Assembly (NCBI RefSeq): GCF_000247695.1
Contig: NW_004624795.1
Coordinates: 12,614,870-12,678,869 of the forward strand
DNA from: Heterocephalus glaber
Taxonomy: Eukaryota > Chordata > Mammalia > Rodentia > Bathyergidae
Direction: 5' to 3'
Length of the DNA: 64,000 nucleotides
Below, one piece after another: positions 58,665 to 64,000 of this stretch. Made by a program: the position numbers and the translations under genes. The first letter of the stretch is position 1. Each line of letters begins with the position of its first letter. Under the pieces are notes generated by a model. That model had not been told where the DNA came from, did not search any database, and worked only from the letters and a program-made list of their open reading frames with translations.

Positions 58665-59920
58665 AACTGATAGCTAGCAGCCTCCATGTGGAACAGTGCA
58701 GCTATAAGCTTTTGGCCACTCGGGTTTCCTCTCAGGGTCTGGCTGCAATGGCAAGGTGCATGCGTTTTGGGTTCAGGTTGTGTGGGTGCAGACTGGAGGC
58801 CCAAGAGTGAAATCGAGATTGGTAGGTATGAGGATTGGGTAGGACAGGGGGTGACAAGCTTGCAAGTCTGATGGGACTGTGCCAAGGAAGAGCTGCAGCC
58901 ACCCGAAGGGACACAGAGAACCCAGGGAAGGGGCAGGAGAAAGAGCCTCATAGGACCACGGCTGTGTGAGCCCTAAAGAAGGCAGCCTGCAGACTGCACA
59001 AGGAGCCTCTTCCTTCCATCAGAGGACCCAGCTCAGAGGCCTTCGAGCTTTGCCAGGGAAGGACACAGCTGCATTTGTTGCTTTTCCCATAGGCAGCACC
59101 TCCGGCCCAAGGCTTTGTTCTTCGCAAGACAAAGAGAGCAACACAAGCCTGAGACCACAGTGTAGAGCGTGACAGATGACCACCTCGCTGGGGTCTGGCA
59201 TCCAATCTCTGCCTCAGACTCACTAGCACATGACTTCAGGAAAATTGCTTTCTGAGTCTCGGTTTCCCCAGCTACAAAACAGACTCCATTTGTACCAGCC
59301 CTTATACTGACCTCCTGGCCATTCGGCGGTGTTGCAAAAAACGGTGCCACATGCAGACAGGACACCCCACTGGACACTGGAGCAGAAGGCCGCCCAGTGC
59401 CTGGCCCCAGCTCCACCTGGCCTGGTGACTCCCAATCCAGTGCTCATCCCCTGACTCATCTGAAGACATTTCTGCTTAGCCTGTAAGGTCAGATTCTTTT
59501 CACTTTCTCTCTATTGCTATTTACTTATTTTTAGTTTCTATTGTTGCTGTTTCTGCTTCTAACCAAGAGGTAGGGCAGAGCTGTAAGAAGAGTTTCTGTC
59601 CATCAAGCTCATCCTCCCAAGGGACCCAGGCTGCGATGGAGCAGCTCAAAGCCAAGGCTGCAGAGAGTATAGCATGGTAGGGTCAGTGCTCAGAGCCGAG
59701 AGGCCCCATTCGGTGGGTGAGGGGCAGGGCAGGGGTGTCTGCAGGATGCTGGGCTGGGCTGACTCCCCCACTTAGAGAGGCCTGGAGGACTCTATAAAAG
59801 TCTAGAAGTCACCCCGTCCAGAAGAGGCCAGAGTTCTCATTCTCAGGGCCAGGGAGCAGACTGGCATACCCAGTGAGGCCTCCATAGCTGCTCCTCTGGG
59901 ACCAGGACAATCATTTTCCC
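58665..59920. other. Unique DNA with MIR
   Basis: 59185-59310 is a forward MIR ('catgacttcaggaaaattgc', 'tgagtctcggtttccccagc'). The remainder is unassigned. Confidence 0.45.
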
Positions 59921-59921
59921 T

Positions 59922-60050
59922 CCTTTTGTTTGTTTCGTTTTGTTCAGAAAGGGCCTTGCTATGTAACCCAGGTTTGCCTGGAGCTCAAGATCTTCCTGCC
60001 TCGGCCTCCCAAGTACTCGGTTTACAGCCTTGAGCCACCACATCCAGCAA
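59922..60050 (-). repeat. B1 SINE
   Basis: Complement of 'gggccttgctatgtaaccca', 'cctgcctcggcctcccaagt' and 'cagccttgagccaccacatc'. Confidence 0.88.
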
Positions 60051-60104
60051 TAATTTTCCTCTTAATCTGTGCCCCACAAGCAACCTGGAAAGTGACCTTG
60101 TCCA

Positions 60105-60208
60105 CTTTGTTTTGCAAGAGACAAAACTGAGGCAGAAAGAGGAGAAGAAAGAGGCTCAAAGTCACACAGCCGGAGAGAGGCTGAGCCAGGATTTACACAG
60201 CTAATTGG
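60105..60208 (-). repeat. MIR SINE
   Basis: 'gagacaaaactgaggcagaa', 'ggctcaaagtcacacagccg' and 'ctgagccaggatttacacag' are a classic reversed MIR. Confidence 0.8.
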
Positions 60209-60209
60209 A

Positions 60210-61078
60210 GAAGCTGATGGGTGGAAGAGCAAGAAAAAGATGAGGCAGGAGAAGGAGATGGGACAGGGTTTCCAAAGCACGTTTCTGCAAGGGACAGGGC
60301 TTCGGGGCCTACACATGCCACCTATCAGGACAGAGTCCTAAGCCCTTGTTCCGTTCATTGAGAAAAGCAGTACATGACGTCCAGATGAATGGCAGACTGG
60401 AAAGAGTTGTGGAAACCTCTTCCATACCCTCGGAGTCCAGGTCACTTGGGGCAGACTCCAAAGGTCCACCTTCAGTACACATAATCTGATGACTGCGAAT
60501 TACACAGCAGTTAACTTTGAGGAAGTGAATCAACATGAAACGGTCATGCAACTCCCTTCCTGCGTTGAAGGACAGACAGCCTCAAGTCAGCTGGGGAAGA
60601 TGGAACGGTTAAGGCAAAACACGATAGCATTGCAGACAACGTGACTGTCACTGGAAGACAGGGCCAAGACATCACAATGGAGAAGCCCACAGTACCCAGA
60701 GAATTACCCGTGTTTCTCTAGGGCTTGCAATATGGGGCAGGCAAAGGTTTCTGGGAAAGGTCAAGGTGCTGACCTTGCTGTGGACCACAGTGCCTCCTAT
60801 GGCTTCTCCTGACCTGAATTTTTCTTGATTAAATGGCTGAATGGCTCCTTTACCTAAAGAGTAATTTGGGTGATTTGTTCTTCTCACTCAAGCATTATAG
60901 ATCCAAGTGATGTAGAACCAGGGCCACAACCTGTGGCCAGTCCATAGCTGGCCTCCAGCTCAGAGGTTCCTTGAGCACAGGGGCAAGGCTGGGGTGGGGA
61001 ATGAGATTCCACAGCCTCTTCCCAGAGCCCTAGCAGTGATGTCCTTCTCTCTCACCTGAGATGAGAGGGGATCGTGGT
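60210..61078. other. Unique non-coding DNA
   Basis: Nothing assignable was seen. Confidence 0.4.
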
Positions 61079-61079
61079 T

Positions 61080-61480
61080 CTAAGTGACCCTCGCTGATGA
61101 ATGGCGAGAGGATTAATTAATGTGGTGAACCTGCTCAGAGATCCCCAAACGAGGACGTCAGCCAAGGGCCGACTTTATTAGAGTGATGATGGCTATTAGG
61201 ATTACGCTATTGTTATTATGTTTGCTCTCTCAACCCTTAAATCACACTCCATCTCGCAATCACTTGCATTTTATGTAATTATGGCTTATATAGGTAACAA
61301 ATGGGTATTTCTGCAAGCCTGGGAGACAGCCTTCTGCATACATTAATTGCTTGATTAGTTCTTGATTTGGTACGCTTTGTTTCCCCTAACCCCCCTTTCC
61401 TGCCCAGTTTCAACGGAAAATTAATGAGTTTTAACACCTTGCAAAAGTGGGTTATGCCATGGGAATACCTCAAGTGTACT
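61080..61480. promoter_or_regulatory. Candidate conserved non-coding element
   Basis: Repeat-free block rich in homeodomain-type cores: 'gattaattaatg' (61111-61122), 'tgtaattatggcttatata' (61274-61292), 'cattaattgcttgattag' (61341-61358) and 'aaaattaatgag' (61418-61429). It is the best enhancer-like stretch in the window, but function is inference. Confidence 0.4.
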
Positions 61481-61481
61481 C

Positions 61482-62115
61482 TGGGTTTTAAATCCTCATG
61501 TTCAGAGGCTTCCTAAAGGTTAGACAAAGGTTAACAAACAATTAATATGTTGAATCAGTGTGCTAAATCTGTTTACCCAATCTTTGCAATCTAAAGGCCA
61601 TTAACCATCAGCCTCAACACTTCACATTGATCTCTCTCTTTCCTCACCCATCCTCATTCTGGTCCCTGAATAATTTGAGTGAAAAGAAAGAAAAATGTTA
61701 TGGGTGAAAGCAGTAAGTATCTCTGGAAAGTTTGGGATTTCTGGCCACTTAGGGCTCGAACACTTGAAGTCGGATTAGACTTCAAGTGAGTTAAAGTTTT
61801 TAGATGACAATGTAGCTTTTGGATAATTGAGCACATGCCTGTCCCCTGTTTGCAGGTGGCAGGGGATAAAGAAGAGGTGTGAGAAGTCCCACCATGGAGA
61901 GCCAACAGGAAGAAGGCTTCCCGCCCTTCTGTTCTCTAAGGAGAGAATGTTGCAGGCAGTTGCTGTTGAGCAGCTGGGCCTTAGGAAGCAGAAGGAAGAG
62001 GCTGAAGAGTAGCCGAATGCAATCCTGGTGGTGTGAGTGCCCTGCAGTAGCCTCTGGTTCCTACAGGATGCTGCTGCTGACCACAGCCATGGTCATGACA
62101 GTAAAGAATACAGCG
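61482..62115. other. Unique non-coding DNA
   Basis: No gene or repeat assigned. The AT-rich left part continues the neighbouring candidate element without its motif density. Confidence 0.4.
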
Positions 62116-62132
62116 GTCTTGATGACTTTTTT

Positions 62133-62209
62133 TTTTTGTACCGGGGATCGAACTCAGGTCCTTGTGCCTGCACAGCAGGCAGTGAAACCACTGAGCTAAA
62201 TCCCCAGCC
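62133..62209 (-). repeat. ID SINE, young
   Basis: Complement of 'ccactgagctaaatccccag' and 'ggggatcgaactcaggtcct' (B box GTTCGATCC intact). Long duplications 'cttgatgactttttt' flank it on both sides. Confidence 0.95.
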
Positions 62210-62224
62210 CTTGATGACTTTTTT

Positions 62225-63030
62225 GGCACAAAATGCAGTGCATTAGGGTCTTATGCACAGAAGTATGTCTTCAGTGGGAGGTTGTGCAGATGTAACATAA
62301 AGTCCAGGTATATGAGGAAAGCATCATGCCTGTGCATTCCAGCCTGGCCTCGCTAAAGGGAGCTTTCCTCCCTACAGAGTCCACCTCCAGCCTTGACTCA
62401 GTCACGACAGTCTTCCGTGCCGACCCAGAGCCCCTGTCCACGCCGAGCCTCAGCATCTCTGGCTTGCCAGTCACCCTGTTTCCCCACCTAAGCCTCCCTT
62501 TTCTGATGACCATTTTCGTACTCAGCCTGCCGTCTCTGGCCCTCGAGGTGCTTCCTTCAACAGGACTTGACATTTGCTCTGAGACTCTCAACCCACAGAC
62601 CTTGCTTTGGTCATCTCATCACTGTCACAGGCAACTCCAGAGGACTTCAAATGTGGCATCGTTTTCCTCCCCGAAGTAAATATTACCAAGGACTGAGAGC
62701 TAGCTCATTATCTTAGTTGTACGGATAGGCGGCACCCAAAAATGGTAAAAACCAGAAAAGCATAATCACTGGTTGACCAGACTTTTCACAATGGACACTT
62801 GTGAAAAACAACCAGAAAAGCCAGAGCGGCCATGTAGACTGGTCCTAGCTGACTGGATATCTTGATTTGGAATGTTATCAGAATGCTCTGCTCATGGACT
62901 TTCTTTACTATGTTTGGCTTTTGCACTGTTTGTGAATTAAGCTTCATTTAACTTTATTCCCACTTGTGACACAGTGGTGCGTATAAATATCCTTTTGTCT
63001 ACAACTTCTGGGATATGGATAAGATGGTGC
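62225..63030. other. Unique non-coding DNA
   Basis: Contains the repeated word 'accagaaaagc' (62750 and 62811 regions) and 'gcgtataaatatcc' near 62979. Could be an unrecognised LTR, but I cannot support it. No gene recognised. Confidence 0.35.
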
Positions 63031-63034
63031 TCAT

Positions 63035-63228
63035 GTAGACAGGCCAGGCACTGTCCTGGGAACGCTCTGAGGGACATACAGTTATCACCCCCATTTCACA
63101 GATGGGGTGGAGGAGGATGAGGGAAGTTGTGGTATTTGACCAGGGCACACCACTGAGAAGTAATAGAACCAGCTCTCTCTGATGCCAAGATATAGGCTCT
63201 TAACTACAAGGTTATACTACCTCCCACA
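63035..63228 (-). repeat. MIR SINE
   Basis: 'ccaggcactgtcctgggaac', 'catttcacagatggggtgga' and 'gcacaccactgagaagtaat' follow reversed MIR. Confidence 0.85.
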
Positions 63229-63371
63229 AGAGAAAAGAATATTTTATTTAACAAGAATTATACACTGTCTCTTATCCCAGAGCAAATCAGATGAGTCATT
63301 TAAGCCCTCTGGCCTTTTTTCTTTACTTGGAAATGAGGGTGTTTGATGTGTAGCTTATAATAATAGGGGAA

Positions 63372-63586
63372 ACAATGAGAAAAACAGATATCTAACAATC
63401 AGAAAATGGAAAAATAAATGGCAATATATCCCCTTAGTATATTAGCAACCATTAAAAATAAATTTTGCAAAGAGTTTCATAACATTTAAATGTGTTCATA
63501 TATCAAAATAATTGAATGAAACAAGATACAAAATTACATAAAAGGTATTGTATTATTATAGCTATTTAAAATATCATGAAATCAGG
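63372..63586 (+). repeat. Old LINE 3' fragment
   Basis: 'aatggcaatatatcccctta' and 'caaccattaaaaataaattt' resemble the same LINE 3' region as 56660-57312. Confidence 0.55.
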
Positions 63587-63587
63587 G

Positions 63588-63712
63588 CCATTGATGTGTG
63601 CCTATTATCCCCGCTCTTCGGGAGGCTGAGGCTGGGGCATCACAAGTTCAAAGCCAGCCTGAGCAATTTAGTGATATCTTGCCTCCAAATAAAAAATAAA
63701 AACAACTGGGGA
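63588..63712 (+). repeat. B1 (B1-dID type) SINE
   Basis: 'ggaggctgaggctggggcat', 'aagttcaaagccagcctgag' and an A-rich join ending 'aacaactggggag'. The ID half appears to have been replaced or interrupted by the adjacent ID. Confidence 0.85.
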
Positions 63713-63800
63713 GGGCCGGGGATTTAGCTCAGTGGTTTCGCTGCCTGCTGCACAAGTGCAAGGACCCAAGTTCGATCCCCAGTACCAAAAAAAAAAAAAA
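63713..63800 (+). repeat. ID SINE, young, intact pol III boxes
   Basis: 'gggccggggatttagctcag' starts it, with A box TAGCTCAGTGG and B box GTTCGATCC both intact, ending 'cccagtacc' and an A-run. Derived from a tRNA-like RNA; it could be transcribed by RNA polymerase III, but that is inference. Confidence 0.93.
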
Positions 63801-64000
63801 CTACATCCATTTATTATTTCTCATATGTAAGTTAGTGACTTAAAACAGCAAATATTAATCACAATTCTATTTGCTGACAGTGTTTCTTCTCTGGCTTTGT
63901 CCGGGTTCACTCAGGTAACTACTGTCAGTGGGAAGGTCGGCCACGTGGGAAGGCCCAAGAGGAACTCCTTTACACAGTTAGTATTGGTGTTGGACAGTGC
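63801..64000. other. Window end, unassigned
   Basis: No recognisable feature in the last 200 bases. Confidence 0.3.

Noticed and set aside
63713..63800. tRNA gene
   Set aside because: The A and B boxes are tRNA-like, but the unit is an ID SINE with an A-tail and no cloverleaf; the same holds for the other ID copies.

Overview
The window is mammalian nuclear DNA from a rodent outside the mouse/rat group. It has no operons and no dense coding. It carries ID-type SINEs derived from a tRNA gene, B1 SINEs, and B1-dID composites (B1 followed by a decayed ID unit), together with MIR, L2, old L1, MaLR LTRs and fossil DNA transposons. The B1-dID dimers and ID copies ending in 'ggtaccaaaa' point to a ctenohystrican (guinea-pig or mole-rat like), squirrel-related, dormouse or beaver lineage. 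I lean towards a hystricognath, but only weakly.

I recognise one protein-coding gene: an intact, intronless CCDC182 (153 aa, coiled coil) on the minus strand at 40074-40535. Upstream of it lies a compact promoter-like cluster (TATA-like, octamer, CCAAT and CRE-like motifs, 40645-40717). In human, as I recall, CCDC182 lies at 17q22 between MSI2 and MRPS23/CUEDC1/VEZF1. The rest of the window is therefore probably the intergenic desert downstream of MSI2; no MSI2 exon was seen.

Layout: 1-4.4 kb is mostly unique. At 4.6-9.6 kb a stack of old minus-strand L1 is interrupted by a MaLR LTR, two mariner relics, a B1-dID, IDs and a second LTR. 9.6-19.2 kb is unique DNA with an ERV-like LTR, a CR1/L3 relic, a mariner relic inside an L2, a hAT relic split by a B1, a long purine tract and an MLT1-type LTR. 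19.2-27.4 kb is GC-richer unique DNA with one ID, a MITE and a MaLR LTR. 27.4-33.8 kb has L1 fragments, a second LTR of the same type with clear target-site duplications, and a hAT relic. 33.8-40 kb is mostly unique. After CCDC182 come an MST/THE-like LTR, a Tigger fragment with the start of its transposase, and the MER5-like and MITE relics at 48-49 kb. A pile-up of SINEs occupies 49.6-50.4 kb. 53-62 kb contains unique AT-motif-rich blocks that look like conserved non-coding elements, plus MIR copies. The window ends in L1, B1 and a young ID.

I see no operon, CRISPR array, rRNA or canonical tRNA gene, and no novel biological system. Open reading frames of up to about 250 codons elsewhere lack ATG starts, match no family I know, or lie in repeats. 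Repeat family names are from memory of consensus sequences and should be confirmed with a repeat library; edges are approximate, often to about 10-20 bp.
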